DNA of 64,000 nucleotides from contig LDJB01000001.1 in assembly GCA_001028815.1 (NCBI GenBank), positions 246,707 through 310,706 on the forward strand. Reading direction: 5' to 3'. The notes under the pieces were generated by a model, which made no database searches, was not told the origin of the DNA, and saw nothing but the letters and a program-made list of their open reading frames with translations. This DNA comes from Peptococcaceae bacterium 1109. GTDB taxonomy: Bacteria > Bacillota > Limnochordia > Darwinibacteriales > Darwinibacteriaceae. The position numbers and the translations under genes were made by a program. Of this stretch, positions 26,388 through 35,451 are shown piece after piece. Each line of letters opens with the position of its first letter. The stretch's first letter is position 1.

Positions 26388-27485
26388 TTATTGGAATACT
26401 ACGTGGTCAGACAGGTAGAGGTAGTAGTTGTCTGTATCGGGATACTCTGTGAGATTGACGGAGCGGCCAGCAATCCCTTCCATGATCCGGACCAATGCGG
26501 CCTTGTCGTTCTTGGAGGTGATGTTGCCGTTAATCCACTCTACCGCATAGTAGGTTCCTGCCTGCATGAACATCATGTTGACCGGAACCGGCCATGTAGC
26601 CACTTTGCCTGCGGCACCTTTCTCAACTACCTTGCCATTGATAGCTTCCAAGATCCAATCCAGGTTGCCCTTCTTATCCTCAGGCACCTCAACACCAAGG
26701 GCAGCGGGGAGTGCGTGGTATGGGCTGGGGCAGCACTGGACAGGGAAGATGCCGCCATTGGCAATGGTTTGAGCGATGAGCGGCTCCTGCATCGCGCAGT
26801 TGGTGCCAAAGACAGCTGTCTCTGGGCCGTACTGGGCGATCTTGCGAGGTACGTCTTCACTGATAAACATCTGGGTTCCTGCTACGCCTGCATCACTCGT
26901 CGGATCGGGAGCATCCTCGTCAACGAAGAGCATACCCAGTTCCTCAGCCTTTGCCTTCATGAGTTCACGCCTTTTCGCCAAGGTCTCTACGGACATGTGG
27001 CGTGGGAACGAGTAATGTACAAGCACCTTCGCACCCATGGCGTAAGCCTGTTCAGCGATTTGCGGGCCGCGGCCGATATCGTCGGTGTTGAGGACGATGT
27101 CCCCCTTGGAAGCTACAACCATGGGGTCTTCCTGCGGTGAACCGAGTACAATGAGGATGTCCGGGCGGAACTCTCTCACTCTGTCCACAGCCGCCGCTGC
27201 ACCTGGAACGGCTTGTACCATGACGATGGCTTTCACATCAGGATCTGCAGCCATTTCCAGCATGTTACTGATGGTTGTCTCCTGTTCCTGCATGAAGCGG
27301 TCGGGATAGGTGGCGATGATGATGCGGTCCGCACCGAACTCGGCCTGCATCTGCTCGGCCATGCGATATTCCTCTTCGTTCTGGGTTACGGTACCTGTGA
27401 GGATGCCAATTTTCCAATTCGCGGAAGCGACATCCACACTGAGAAGCATAATGAACACAACGGCAAGCACAAGTACTCTCTTCAC
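26388..27485 (-). CDS. DUF3798 family substrate-binding lipoprotein-like receptor
   Basis: 365 residues of the DUF3798 family, which resembles the basic membrane protein/periplasmic binding fold. An N-terminal signal (VLVLAVVFIMLLSVDVASA) has no lipobox Cys, so it may be secreted or held by the signal. Core segments are IGILTGTVTQNEEEY, IVMVQAVPGAAAAVD and HYSFPRHMSVETLAKRR. It is the first gene of the minus-strand ABC operon and supplies its likely ligand receptor; the ligand is unknown. The GTG start at 27485 has AGGAGGT eight bases upstream. Confidence 0.85.
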   Translation of the reverse strand: MKRVLVLAVVFIMLLSVDVASANWKIGILTGTVTQNEEEYRMAEQMQAEFGADRIIIATYPDRFMQEQETTISNMLEMAADPDVKAIVMVQAVPGAAAAVDRVREFRPDILIVLGSPQEDPMVVASKGDIVLNTDDIGRGPQIAEQAYAMGAKVLVHYSFPRHMSVETLAKRRELMKAKAEELGMLFVDEDAPDPTSDAGVAGTQMFISEDVPRKIAQYGPETAVFGTNCAMQEPLIAQTIANGGIFPVQCCPSPYHALPAALGVEVPEDKKGNLDWILEAINGKVVEKGAAGKVATWPVPVNMMFMQAGTYYAVEWINGNITSKNDKAALVRIMEGIAGRSVNLTEYPDTDNYYLYLSDHVVFQ

Positions 27486-27741
27486 TTCTTCAATACCTCC
27501 TCGTTTCGCACTTTCGAACCCGGCGCCAGGGTCTCGAAACAATTATTTGCTTACTATTCCGTGCAAAAACGGATAATCCTTCTTTTCGTGTGAGATTTTT
27601 CGTAGGTTGCTTCACGGTGGTGATCGAATTTCGCATTCTGTGCCTTTTCCCTTGAGCAGTAGGTATTCCCCAAGCGAAGGCGAATTAGGAATAATATGGC
27701 GGCATGATTTGGAATCTAAGGGAAAGGGGTGAAGGCTGCTT
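27486..27741. other. Divergent intergenic region between the DUF3798 and MFS genes
   Basis: 256 bases, AT-richer than its surroundings. A TAATAT at 27692-27697 could be a -10 for the MFS gene but lacks a clear -35. On the minus strand a TTGCAC with poorly spaced AT-rich sequence could serve the ABC operon. No riboswitch was recognised. Confidence 0.4.
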
Positions 27742-29049
27742 GTGGGGATTTCTCCACAGCAGCAGAGTGTGCAGCTCAACTACAAACGGACGTTTTTCAT
27801 TGGGTTAGCGTTTTTGTCCATTTCCGCTTTCTGGCAGATGTATGACAGTTTAGTCCCCCTGATTTTGAAGAACACCTTTGAGATCGGCGACACCCTTGCT
27901 GGTGTAATTATGGCAGCAGACAACGTTCTGGCCTTGTTCATGCTGCCCCTCTTCGGTGCCCTCTCTGATCGAGTCCGCACTCCTATCGGCAAGCGTATGC
28001 CGTTCATCATCGGCGGTACAGCAGCGGCGGTCATTGCCATGCTGCTCATTCCCATCGCCGATAACCTAGTTAACCTCCGCATGTTTGTGATTGTCTTGTT
28101 CTTAACTTTGGTAGCCATGAGCACGTACCGCTCACCCGCGGTCGCACTCATGCCAGATGTCACCCCTAAACCTCTTAGGTCTAAGGCGAATGGGGTCATC
28201 AATTTGATGGGAGCAGTTGGCGCGATTATCTCCCTTGTTGCAATGTCGGTTCTAATCCCGGATGCGGGCAAGCCGGATTACCTGCCCATCTTTGCTATCG
28301 TGGCAGGTTTGATGGTTGTAGCGGTAGTAGTCCTAGTTAACACTGTTAAAGAGAACAAACTGGTGGAAGAGATGGAGCGGCTGCAAGGCCATGGAGAGGA
28401 GAGTAAGGGCGAGGGCACGGCAGAGGATAAGCCCCTGCCCCAGGATGTGCGCAGGAGCCTGCTGTTCATTCTTGCTTCCATCTTCTTGTGGTTTATGGCC
28501 TACAACGCGGTCACTACTGCCTGGTCGAAGTACGCCCAGACCGTGCTGGGCTTGGCGGGTGGGGGATTCGCCAATAGCTTGCTCCTCGCGACAGCAGCCG
28601 CGGTTTTGACCTTTATCCCCTCAGGCCTGATCGCGACCCGGATCGGCAGGAAGCGCACGATTTTGACTGGTATTGTCCTCCTTTTCCTCAGCTTTGCGGT
28701 GGCGTTTACCTTCACAGCTTACCATCCCGCGATTAACGTGCTGTTGGTCGTCATCGGCGTGGGATGGGCCTTGATCAACGTCAACTCTTATCCCATGGTT
28801 GTGGAGATGGCGAAAGGATCGGACGTGGGGAAGTTTACTGGGTACTACTACACCTTTTCCATGGCAGGGCAGATTATTACCCCCATCCTTTCTGGAGCTT
28901 TGCTAGAGTACATCAGCTACCGGACGCTGTTTCCTTACGCGGCCTTATTTGCGGCCCTAGCCTTCTTAACCATGAGTAGGGTGCACCACGGCGACAGCCG
29001 GCCTGCAGCGCACAAAGACAGACTGGAGTACCTTAACGTTGAAGATTAA
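27742..29049 (+). CDS. MFS transporter, SLC45/GPH-like
   Basis: 435 residues with twelve membrane segments. The loop between helices 2 and 3 reads LSDRVRTPIGKRMPFI, the pattern of the SLC45/sucrose and GPH sugar symporter group. A charged central loop (VEEMERLQGHGEESKGEG) separates the two halves. A sugar:proton symport role is a family-level inference. GTG start with AAAGGGGTGA about 12 bases upstream; a later GTG is possible. It ends in a strong terminator. Confidence 0.85.
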   Translation: MGISPQQQSVQLNYKRTFFIGLAFLSISAFWQMYDSLVPLILKNTFEIGDTLAGVIMAADNVLALFMLPLFGALSDRVRTPIGKRMPFIIGGTAAAVIAMLLIPIADNLVNLRMFVIVLFLTLVAMSTYRSPAVALMPDVTPKPLRSKANGVINLMGAVGAIISLVAMSVLIPDAGKPDYLPIFAIVAGLMVVAVVVLVNTVKENKLVEEMERLQGHGEESKGEGTAEDKPLPQDVRRSLLFILASIFLWFMAYNAVTTAWSKYAQTVLGLAGGGFANSLLLATAAAVLTFIPSGLIATRIGRKRTILTGIVLLFLSFAVAFTFTAYHPAINVLLVVIGVGWALINVNSYPMVVEMAKGSDVGKFTGYYYTFSMAGQIITPILSGALLEYISYRTLFPYAALFAALAFLTMSRVHHGDSRPAAHKDRLEYLNVED

Positions 29050-29050
29050 G

Positions 29051-29077
29051 AAAGAGGGGCTGCTGCCCCTCTTTTGA
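29051..29077. terminator. Terminator between MFS and DUF6544 genes
   Basis: AAAGAGGGGC / GCCCCTCTTT, 10 base pairs with a four-base loop, followed by a T-run on the plus strand and usable in both directions. Confidence 0.8.
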
Positions 29078-29081
29078 CGTA

Positions 29082-29936
29082 TTAGAAGCTGTATTCCACG
29101 CTCTCAAGCTCACAGCTGAACCAATGAAACGGGCCCGTGTCCAGGTTCCATACTACTTGGGCCTTGTAGGGGATAACAATCCCGCCAAACTCCTTGTGCT
29201 CCACGGCTTTTACCAGCCATTCCTCGAGGCTGTACTGGCCGTTCGATTCCATATAGCGCTGAGCGGAAAAACTCTGGACGTAACCCTCATCTGTAAAGGT
29301 AAACACTCCTGATACGCTTTGCCCGCCATAGGTCATGGTTGCCCTGGCCTGATTCTCGCTAACCTCCTCCCAACTCAGGTAGCTGCTGAGTGCAGCTGTG
29401 GGAAACCATACCATTTCTGCAAGGAAGCGGAGCATGGTCCCTTGATCGATCTCCGGCCCCTGAGCTTCTGCCACGGGAATCAAACCTAAAAGCTTGATGA
29501 GCATCTCGCCTCGTCCTTCGACGTACTTGTCGCGGCCAACTATCTTCAGAAGCGGGTTCATTTGGATGTTCACTTTCCAAACGAACCCTGGGTTATCCAC
29601 GCAAAATGTTTGTTGTGCTTCCGCGGCCATCCAGTTCTGTTCTGGATTCAGCCTGAGACGGGCCCTCTGAGTCAAGCGAACTGCCTGGATAGGGCGCTTT
29701 CCCATGACTTGGGCCTGCCTCAGCCACCGTTGGACCGGGGCCGGTAAGGGAGCCAGGTCATGGGCAGTGATCGGTCTTGAGGCATTGGCTTTAACCGCGA
29801 GCAGTCGTTCCATCTCAGCGTCGGCCATGCGGTTAAAGGCCAGGGCCCCCACCCACCCGGCACCAATAAGCGCAACTCCCGCCAACAACAGCACTCCAAT
29901 AATCCAGAACAACAATGCTTTCAACCTATCAGTCAT
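29082..29936 (-). CDS. DUF6544 family membrane-anchored protein
   Basis: 284 residues. One N-terminal membrane helix (LLFWIIGVLLLAGVALIGAG) precedes a soluble domain, with LPAPVQRWLRQAQVMG, FVWKVNIQMNP and GEMLIKLLGLIPVA as in DUF6544. Function unknown; the domain is probably outside the cell. The ATG at 29936 has AAGGGGGAG almost touching it. A TTG 12 bases further in (29924) or an earlier Met are alternatives, so the exact start is uncertain. Confidence 0.75.
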   Translation of the reverse strand: MTDRLKALLFWIIGVLLLAGVALIGAGWVGALAFNRMADAEMERLLAVKANASRPITAHDLAPLPAPVQRWLRQAQVMGKRPIQAVRLTQRARLRLNPEQNWMAAEAQQTFCVDNPGFVWKVNIQMNPLLKIVGRDKYVEGRGEMLIKLLGLIPVAEAQGPEIDQGTMLRFLAEMVWFPTAALSSYLSWEEVSENQARATMTYGGQSVSGVFTFTDEGYVQSFSAQRYMESNGQYSLEEWLVKAVEHKEFGGIVIPYKAQVVWNLDTGPFHWFSCELESVEYSF

Positions 29937-30064
29937 CTCCCCCTTGTGGATTAGGCACCTGCGAGGTTTTTCCACTACCGGGGGTTATTCCTGCAGAGGC
30001 CAGTGTGTAAACAGGAAAACTTGGTTATCCGGCGAAGTTTGTGGGAACAAGGAGGTTGAAGCCC

Positions 30065-30958
30065 ATGAATCCCATGGAATCACGCATCATACTGGGTTGT
30101 ATGCGCATCGCTGCTCTGGAAGCTACGGAGCTGAGGCAGCTTGTAGAGACTTCCCTCGCAGAGGGGGTAAACTTCTTCGATCATGCGGATGTTTACGGTA
30201 AGGGCCGGTGCGAGGAGCTATTTGGAGAGATTCTCGCGGGGAACCCTGGACTTAGAGAGAACATCGTCATCCAAACAAAGTGCGGCATTCGCCCTGGCCT
30301 GTATGACTTCTCCAAGGAGCACATTCTCCGTTCGGTAGAACAGAGCCTTAGGCGCCTGAAAACAGATTACGTTGATGTGCTGTTGCTGCACAGGCCAGAT
30401 ACCTTAATGGAGCCAGAGGAAGTTGCGGAGGCTTTTACAACTCTCGAAGCCGCGGGAAAAGTGCGCTGGTTTGGAGTGAGCAACCACCACGTTATGCACA
30501 TTGAGCTGCTGCAGAAGTGGCTTCCCCAGAAGCTTCGTTTTAACCAGCTTCAGTTTGGCCCTGCGCATACAGGGATCATCGATGCAGGCATAAATGTCAA
30601 CCTGTACAACGACCGGGCAGTGGACCGGGATGGGGGCATATTAGAGTACTGCCGCTTGAAAGGCATCACCATTCAGGCTTGGTCTCCTCTGCAATTTGGG
30701 TTCTTTAAGGGAGTATTCTTGGGCCATCCCGACTATGCTGAGCTCAACAGAGTCCTGGAGCGGATTGGCGAAGAACAGGGAGTGACTCCCGCGGCCGTGG
30801 CCATCGCGTGGATTTTGCGCCATCCCGCGCAGATGCAGGTAGTGGTGGGAACGACCAACGCCTGCCGCGTGAAGGAGCTGAGCCAGGCTGAGCAGGTGTC
30901 TCTCACCCGGGAACAGTGGTACGAGATTTACCGTGCGGCAGGCAACAAGCTCCCTTAG
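30065..30958 (+). CDS. Aldo/keto reductase (YdhF-like)
   Basis: 297 residues, soluble. The catalytic tetrad is visible as FFDHADVYG (Asp, Tyr), TKCG (Lys) and LLHRPD (His). It resembles the YdhF group of NADPH-dependent oxidoreductases; the substrate is unknown. AAGGAGG lies nine bases before the ATG at 30065, which rules out the upstream GTG. Unlike the enzyme at 7092 it has no ferredoxin tail. Confidence 0.9.
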   Translation: MNPMESRIILGCMRIAALEATELRQLVETSLAEGVNFFDHADVYGKGRCEELFGEILAGNPGLRENIVIQTKCGIRPGLYDFSKEHILRSVEQSLRRLKTDYVDVLLLHRPDTLMEPEEVAEAFTTLEAAGKVRWFGVSNHHVMHIELLQKWLPQKLRFNQLQFGPAHTGIIDAGINVNLYNDRAVDRDGGILEYCRLKGITIQAWSPLQFGFFKGVFLGHPDYAELNRVLERIGEEQGVTPAAVAIAWILRHPAQMQVVVGTTNACRVKELSQAEQVSLTREQWYEIYRAAGNKLP

Positions 30959-30992
30959 GAGCAGAGTATAAGAATAGAAAGGAAGCGGCTTT

Positions 30993-31778
30993 GTGAGCGA
31001 CTTGACTATACCAACGCATAACCAGAGCAAGATTCACAGCACGATTGTAATAATGAGCGGTAAAGGGGGGGTAGGAAAGTCATCTGTGACGGGCCTGCTT
31101 GCTGTTGAGCTGAATCGCAGGGGATACCGGGTGGGCATCCTGGATGCGGACATCACTGGCCCCTCCATTGCCAAGATGTTTGGGCGATCTAACCACCAAG
31201 CCTACGGCACGGAAGATGGGATTTTCCCTCTCGAATCAGATAAAGGCATCAAACTGATGTCCATCAATTTCCTGCTGCCCCAAGATGACTCACCCGTTGT
31301 CTGGCGGGCGCCCTTGATCAACTCCGCACTGCGCCAGTTCTGGACTGATGTTATCTGGGGCGAGTTAGACTTTCTGCTGCTGGATCTCCCGCCAGGGACC
31401 GGTGATGTCCCCCTGACGGTGTTTCAGTCCTTTGCGCCACAGGGCGTGATCATGGTAACCACCCCTCAGGACTTGGTGGCCATGATTGTGAAGAAGGCTT
31501 ACCACATGGCCCGAACCATGCACGTCCCGATTCTAGGATTGGTGGAGAATATGAGTTATATCACCTGCCCTGACTGCGGGCGGAGAATAGACCTGTTTGG
31601 GGAGGGCAAGACAGCGGCTTTAGGGGCGGAGCTGGGAGTGGAGTTCTTGGGATCGCTCCCGCTAAACCCAGAGATCGCCGCCCTGTGTGACCAAGGCCGG
31701 ATTGAGGATGTAGCCCCTCACTTCCTGGGTGGCTGGGTCGATTCGCTCCCTGAACGGACAGGCCTTCTTGGGGGATAA
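30993..31778 (+). CDS. Mrp/NBP35 family P-loop ATPase
   Basis: 261 residues. The deviant Walker A with two lysines is SGKGGVGKSS, followed by GILDADITGPSIAKMFG, DLPPGTGDVPLT and a CxxC pair in ITCPDCG. Mrp proteins bind and pass on [4Fe-4S] clusters to target enzymes. Length and motifs are normal for the shorter anaerobe type, which lacks the N-terminal DUF59 domain. GTG start with AAAGGAAG upstream; it begins a tight run through the CDF and deaminase genes. Confidence 0.92.
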   Translation: MSDLTIPTHNQSKIHSTIVIMSGKGGVGKSSVTGLLAVELNRRGYRVGILDADITGPSIAKMFGRSNHQAYGTEDGIFPLESDKGIKLMSINFLLPQDDSPVVWRAPLINSALRQFWTDVIWGELDFLLLDLPPGTGDVPLTVFQSFAPQGVIMVTTPQDLVAMIVKKAYHMARTMHVPILGLVENMSYITCPDCGRRIDLFGEGKTAALGAELGVEFLGSLPLNPEIAALCDQGRIEDVAPHFLGGWVDSLPERTGLLGG

Positions 31779-31781
31779 GCC

Positions 31782-32741
31782 GTGTTTAGAGGGCTCATAA
31801 GCAAGATTTGGCCAGAACAACCTGGGGATCCCCTGGGGCGCCAGGCCAGGGAAAGGCAGGCAGTGGCCGCGGGGTTCTGGGGCATGGCCGTAAACCTGCT
31901 CTTGTTTGCGTCCAAGCTCGTAGTGGGCCTCTGGGCTAACAGCATCGCGGTCATATCCGATGCCTTTAACAACTTGAGCGACTTAGGCTCCGCGGTTGTG
32001 GCCGTCTTTGGGGCAAAACTAAGCAGTGCCCCTCCAGATAAGGAGCATCCTCATGGACATGGCCGCATCGAGTACGTGGCGGCCTTGATCGTGTCGTTTA
32101 TCATTTTCTCTATGGGTTTTGAGCTGCTCCACAGTTCTGTACGAAAGGTGCTGAATCCGGAGCCCATGGAGTTTTCCTTTGCGGTGGGAGTAACGCTGTT
32201 ACTGTCCATAGCGGTGAAGCTTTGGTTGTACTTCTACAACCGGCGAGTGGGCGAAAGGATTAACTCTAGTTTAAATAGGGCTGTGGCGGTGGACAGCCTC
32301 AGCGATGCCGTGGCTACCGCCGTCATCCTCCTAGGGTCCGTAATTGCCCGGTACATGCAAAGCGGAACCATAGACGGTTATCTGGGTGTGGGTATTTCGC
32401 TCCTCATCATGTACACAGGGTTCAGTACTGCCCGGGAGTCCGCGAATCTGCTAGTGGGTGTTTCCGCCGATCCCGCGCTTGTGGAGAAAATCCATGCGCT
32501 GCTTATGGAAGGCGAAGGGATTCGGGGTGCCCACGACCTCCGTATCCACGACTACGGGCCTGGACGTATAATGGCCTCGATTCATGCGGAAGTTGATGAA
32601 AGGGCCAGCCTCGTGGAAACCCATGCTGAGATCGATGCCATTGAGGAGCGGATAGAAGAGGAGCTGGGAGTTAAGATAGTGATTCACATGGACCCCGTTC
32701 CGCTCCGGAACAGTGGGAACAATCAGGGAGGAGAGCTATGA
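31782..32741 (+). CDS. Cation diffusion facilitator transporter
   Basis: 319 residues. Six membrane helices carry the CDF metal site residues in SDAFNNLSD and DSLSDAVATA, with PHGHGRIE after helix 2. The C-terminal cytoplasmic domain (GAHDLRIHDYGPGR, SIHAEVDE, ETHAEID) is the usual metal-sensing ferredoxin-like fold. It exports Zn2+, Mn2+ or Fe2+ in exchange for protons; the metal cannot be told. GTG start three bases after the Mrp stop. Confidence 0.93.
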   Translation: MFRGLISKIWPEQPGDPLGRQARERQAVAAGFWGMAVNLLLFASKLVVGLWANSIAVISDAFNNLSDLGSAVVAVFGAKLSSAPPDKEHPHGHGRIEYVAALIVSFIIFSMGFELLHSSVRKVLNPEPMEFSFAVGVTLLLSIAVKLWLYFYNRRVGERINSSLNRAVAVDSLSDAVATAVILLGSVIARYMQSGTIDGYLGVGISLLIMYTGFSTARESANLLVGVSADPALVEKIHALLMEGEGIRGAHDLRIHDYGPGRIMASIHAEVDERASLVETHAEIDAIEERIEEELGVKIVIHMDPVPLRNSGNNQGGEL

Positions 32742-33265
32742 TACTATCGGGACTGGAAATCTTGCGCCACCTGGGAAAAGAGATCATCATAGAACCGTTT
32801 GACCGCAGCAAGCTCAATCCCAACAGCTATAACCTGACTCTCCACGATGAGCTCATGGTTTACGATACCCCTGTGCTCGATATGAAGAAGCCAAATCCCG
32901 TGCGGAGGCTCACCATTCCCCCTGAGGGGTTGCTGCTGGAGCCCCATCGCCTGTATCTGGGCCGCACTAGGGAATACACTAAGACCACCAACTTCGTCCC
33001 CATGCTGGAGGGCCGGTCCTCCATCGGACGCTTGGGCCTGGTTGTGCATGTTACCGCCGGTTTTGGGGATGTTGGATTCGCGGGGTATTGGACGCTGGAG
33101 ATGTTCTGTATCCACCCCATTGTGATCTATCCCGGCGTTGAGATCTGCCAGATTCACTACCACACCATTCAAGGGGACTTTGAACCCTACGCGAGTGGTA
33201 AGTACCAGAACAACACCGATATCCAGCCGAGTCTGCTCTATCGGGATTTTGAAAGAAAGAAATGA
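32738..33265 (+). CDS. dcd: dCTP deaminase (Dcd/DUT family)
   Basis: 175 residues with the trimeric dUTPase fold. The active-site block EGRSSIGRLGL is followed by AGFGDVGFAGYWTLE, whose Glu fits the deaminase base. It converts dCTP to dUTP, or to dUMP if bifunctional, feeding thymidylate synthesis; thyX lies 1.4 kb away on the other strand. Starts within the stop of the CDF gene (ATGA), so it is translationally coupled. Confidence 0.88.
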   Translation: MILSGLEILRHLGKEIIIEPFDRSKLNPNSYNLTLHDELMVYDTPVLDMKKPNPVRRLTIPPEGLLLEPHRLYLGRTREYTKTTNFVPMLEGRSSIGRLGLVVHVTAGFGDVGFAGYWTLEMFCIHPIVIYPGVEICQIHYHTIQGDFEPYASGKYQNNTDIQPSLLYRDFERKK

Positions 33266-33274
33266 TGAGGTTGT

Positions 33275-34639
33275 ATGGAGAAGTTACCCCAGGAGTTTCT
33301 GGATAACATGGAATCCTTGCTGGGGGAGGAGTATCCCCAGTTCAGGGAAGGCCTTAACGGACAGAGCTGGCAGGGGCTGCGGGTCAATACCCTCAGGCTT
33401 GAGGTAGAGGAGTTCCTGAAATTGTCGCCCTGGCCACTCCAGCCAGTGGCCTGGTGCAGCACTGGGTTCTATTACTTTGAGCCTGCTCGCCCTGGAAGGC
33501 ACGTCTTCCACGATGCTGGGCTGTACTACATTCAAGAACCAAGCGCGATGGCTGTGGCAGAGTATCTCAGGCCCGAGCCAGGGGAGTGGGTACTGGATCT
33601 TGCAGCTGCCCCCGGAGGCAAATCTACCCACCTCGCTGCTCTCATGGGAGGAGAAGGGCTGATCATCGCAAATGAGGTGCATAGAGGTAGGGCGCAGATT
33701 CTCTCCCAGAACATGGAACGGTTGGGAGTTACGAATGCCATTGTCACCAATGAAGCTCCGGAGCGCCTAGCCATGCATTTCCCTGAAGCCTTTGACCGGG
33801 TCCTGCTAGACGCACCTTGCTCAGGGGAAGGCATGTTCCGCAAGAACCCCGAGGCGCGGCGCGAATGGAGCAGTGCCCATGTGCAAAGCTGTGCAGTGCG
33901 CCAGCTGAGCATCTTGGAGACTGTTCCGCGGCTGCTGCGCCCTGGCGGCCGCTTGGTCTATTCTACCTGCACATTCTCCCCCGAGGAAAACGAGGGGGTC
34001 ATCTGGCGTTTCCTCCAGCGCTTCCCCGAGTTTTCCCTGGAAGAAGTGTGCCTTACCGGCGGTATGGCCCCTGGCCAGCCAGAGTGGGTGGGTGGGCCCG
34101 GCGAACTGGCCCGTACAATACGCCTTTGGCCTCACAAGGCAAGGGGTGAGGGCCATTTCATCGCAGTATTGCGCAGGAAGGGAACGGCGCAGCTGCGCAG
34201 GCCTTCCCGTGGGAATGAACGGGGGCGGGCCTACGGCGATTTCCGGGAGCACCTCAGCGGCATCGTGCATACGCCGCCTCAGGGCCAGCCCGTGGCCTTT
34301 GGCGGACAGCTCTACCTTGTACCTCAAGCTGCCCCGTCCCTGGATGGACTGAAGGCCATGCGCCCAGGCCTCCATGTGGGCACGCTCAAGAAGAATCGTT
34401 TCGAACCAGCCCACGCCCTTTCACATACACTGAGGGCTGAGGACGCTGTGTACAGCATAGACTTCTCCTGTGATGCGCCGGAACTTAGCCGTTTCCTTCG
34501 AGGCGAAACGCTCCCCTGCGACGGGCCCGATGGATGGTACTTAGTGTCCGTAGCAGGCTTCGGGCTGGGTTGGGCTAAGCAGGTTAAGGGTACCCTCAAA
34601 AACCATCTCCCTAAGGGCCTTCGCCAATTTACCTCGTAA
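33275..34639 (+). CDS. RsmF/NOP2-Sun family rRNA (cytosine-5)-methyltransferase
   Basis: 454 residues. The SAM-binding site is DLAAAPGGKSTHLAAL, the catalytic Cys is in DAPCSGEGMFRK and the second Cys is in YSTCTFSPEENE. The C-terminus (about 300-454) matches the RsmF extra domain and PUA-like fold, with HALSHTLRAEDA and DGWYLVSVAGFGLGW. It is expected to make m5C in 16S rRNA. ATG start after the deaminase gene with ATGAGG as a weak ribosome site. It ends at a terminator shared with thyX. Confidence 0.92.
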   Translation: MEKLPQEFLDNMESLLGEEYPQFREGLNGQSWQGLRVNTLRLEVEEFLKLSPWPLQPVAWCSTGFYYFEPARPGRHVFHDAGLYYIQEPSAMAVAEYLRPEPGEWVLDLAAAPGGKSTHLAALMGGEGLIIANEVHRGRAQILSQNMERLGVTNAIVTNEAPERLAMHFPEAFDRVLLDAPCSGEGMFRKNPEARREWSSAHVQSCAVRQLSILETVPRLLRPGGRLVYSTCTFSPEENEGVIWRFLQRFPEFSLEEVCLTGGMAPGQPEWVGGPGELARTIRLWPHKARGEGHFIAVLRRKGTAQLRRPSRGNERGRAYGDFREHLSGIVHTPPQGQPVAFGGQLYLVPQAAPSLDGLKAMRPGLHVGTLKKNRFEPAHALSHTLRAEDAVYSIDFSCDAPELSRFLRGETLPCDGPDGWYLVSVAGFGLGWAKQVKGTLKNHLPKGLRQFTS

Positions 34640-34640
34640 A

Positions 34641-34663
34641 AAAAGCCGCTTTGAGCGGCTTTT
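34641..34663. terminator. Bidirectional terminator between rsmF-like gene and thyX
   Basis: AAAAGCCGCT / AGCGGCTTTT, a perfect 10-base-pair stem with a TTG loop and A/T runs on both sides. Confidence 0.9.
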
Positions 34664-34664
34664 C

Positions 34665-35384
34665 TTACGAGTGGTTATCTAACAGAGCCTGGAGGGAGAC
34701 GGGGAACTTCTCTTCCGCCAGCTGTCTCACGGCTTCCGCATAATCTCTGATCTCTTTCTGGGCATGCTCGTCCAAGCGGAGCCTCAGAAAATGGGCAACA
34801 GCTTGCAGGCTGGCTGTCCAAACCCAGCGCACGTACATGCCGTAAGCGGGCAGGAAGAGCCTTGCCTGTTCCGCACATACTCCTGCTGCCATGGCCTCTT
34901 CGTAGAGGGCGATGCTGGCCTCCACATGCGCCTGCAGCTTGTCTGTATAGGCTTGGCCCACTTCTTCCGGGAGATTGTCTCCACTGCCTTGCTTGCGATT
35001 CTCAGGGGCGGAGCGCCATTCCGCCGGGCCTGGAATTAGGAAGACAGGCTCCTCTGTAATGTAGCGCCGGGAAGATTCATTCCATGCCGTTAGGCGGTCA
35101 AACGGCTCGCCGTGCTCACTGCCTATAATGTGCTTCCACCACTGCCGGGCTACCATGAGAGGTGCATAAACCTCGAATTTCAGCACTGAGTGGCGAAACG
35201 GAGAAGTGTGTTCGTGTTCAGCGAGGTATTTAATGAGGCGTATCTCTCTTGGCCCCAGTTCAGCGGATTCTTTATCGAAGCTGACCTTCGCATCGTTCAC
35301 CGGGGAGAGGTCTGTCCCCATCCAATCTTTGAGCAGGACGTAGCCCCTTTCACCGACGTTGACCTTAAGTTTCTCCATTCCCAT
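34665..35384 (-). CDS. thyX: Flavin-dependent thymidylate synthase ThyX, divergent motif
   Basis: 239 residues. It makes dTMP from dUMP with FADH2 and methylene-THF. Family marks are EHTSPFRHS (57-66), WNESSRRY (101-108) and EQARLFLP, with a C-terminal HAQKEIRDYA. The canonical RHRxxSxNxxSxRY motif is altered: R1 and R3 become Lys84 and Ile86, and about 11 residues (GSEHGEPFDRL region) are inserted before Asn102. The C-terminal half of the motif is intact. AAGGAG precedes the ATG. Whether it is fully active is not certain from sequence. Confidence 0.9.
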   Translation of the reverse strand: MGMEKLKVNVGERGYVLLKDWMGTDLSPVNDAKVSFDKESAELGPREIRLIKYLAEHEHTSPFRHSVLKFEVYAPLMVARQWWKHIIGSEHGEPFDRLTAWNESSRRYITEEPVFLIPGPAEWRSAPENRKQGSGDNLPEEVGQAYTDKLQAHVEASIALYEEAMAAGVCAEQARLFLPAYGMYVRWVWTASLQAVAHFLRLRLDEHAQKEIRDYAEAVRQLAEEKFPVSLQALLDNHS

Positions 35385-35451
35385 GTGCTCCTTTCGACCC
35401 TTAATTACCCATAGCTTATCATTTTTTCCCCGGGAGCGAAAGGGTCAGGGG

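Noticed and set aside
26271-27140. Plus-strand open frame of 289 codons over the DUF3798 gene
   Set aside because: It is antisense to a clear family member with signal peptide and lies in the third-position GC shadow; composition is unlike a protein.
34092-34352. Short plus-strand frames within the rRNA methyltransferase gene
   Set aside because: Out-of-frame shadows with arginine-rich, low-likeness translations.
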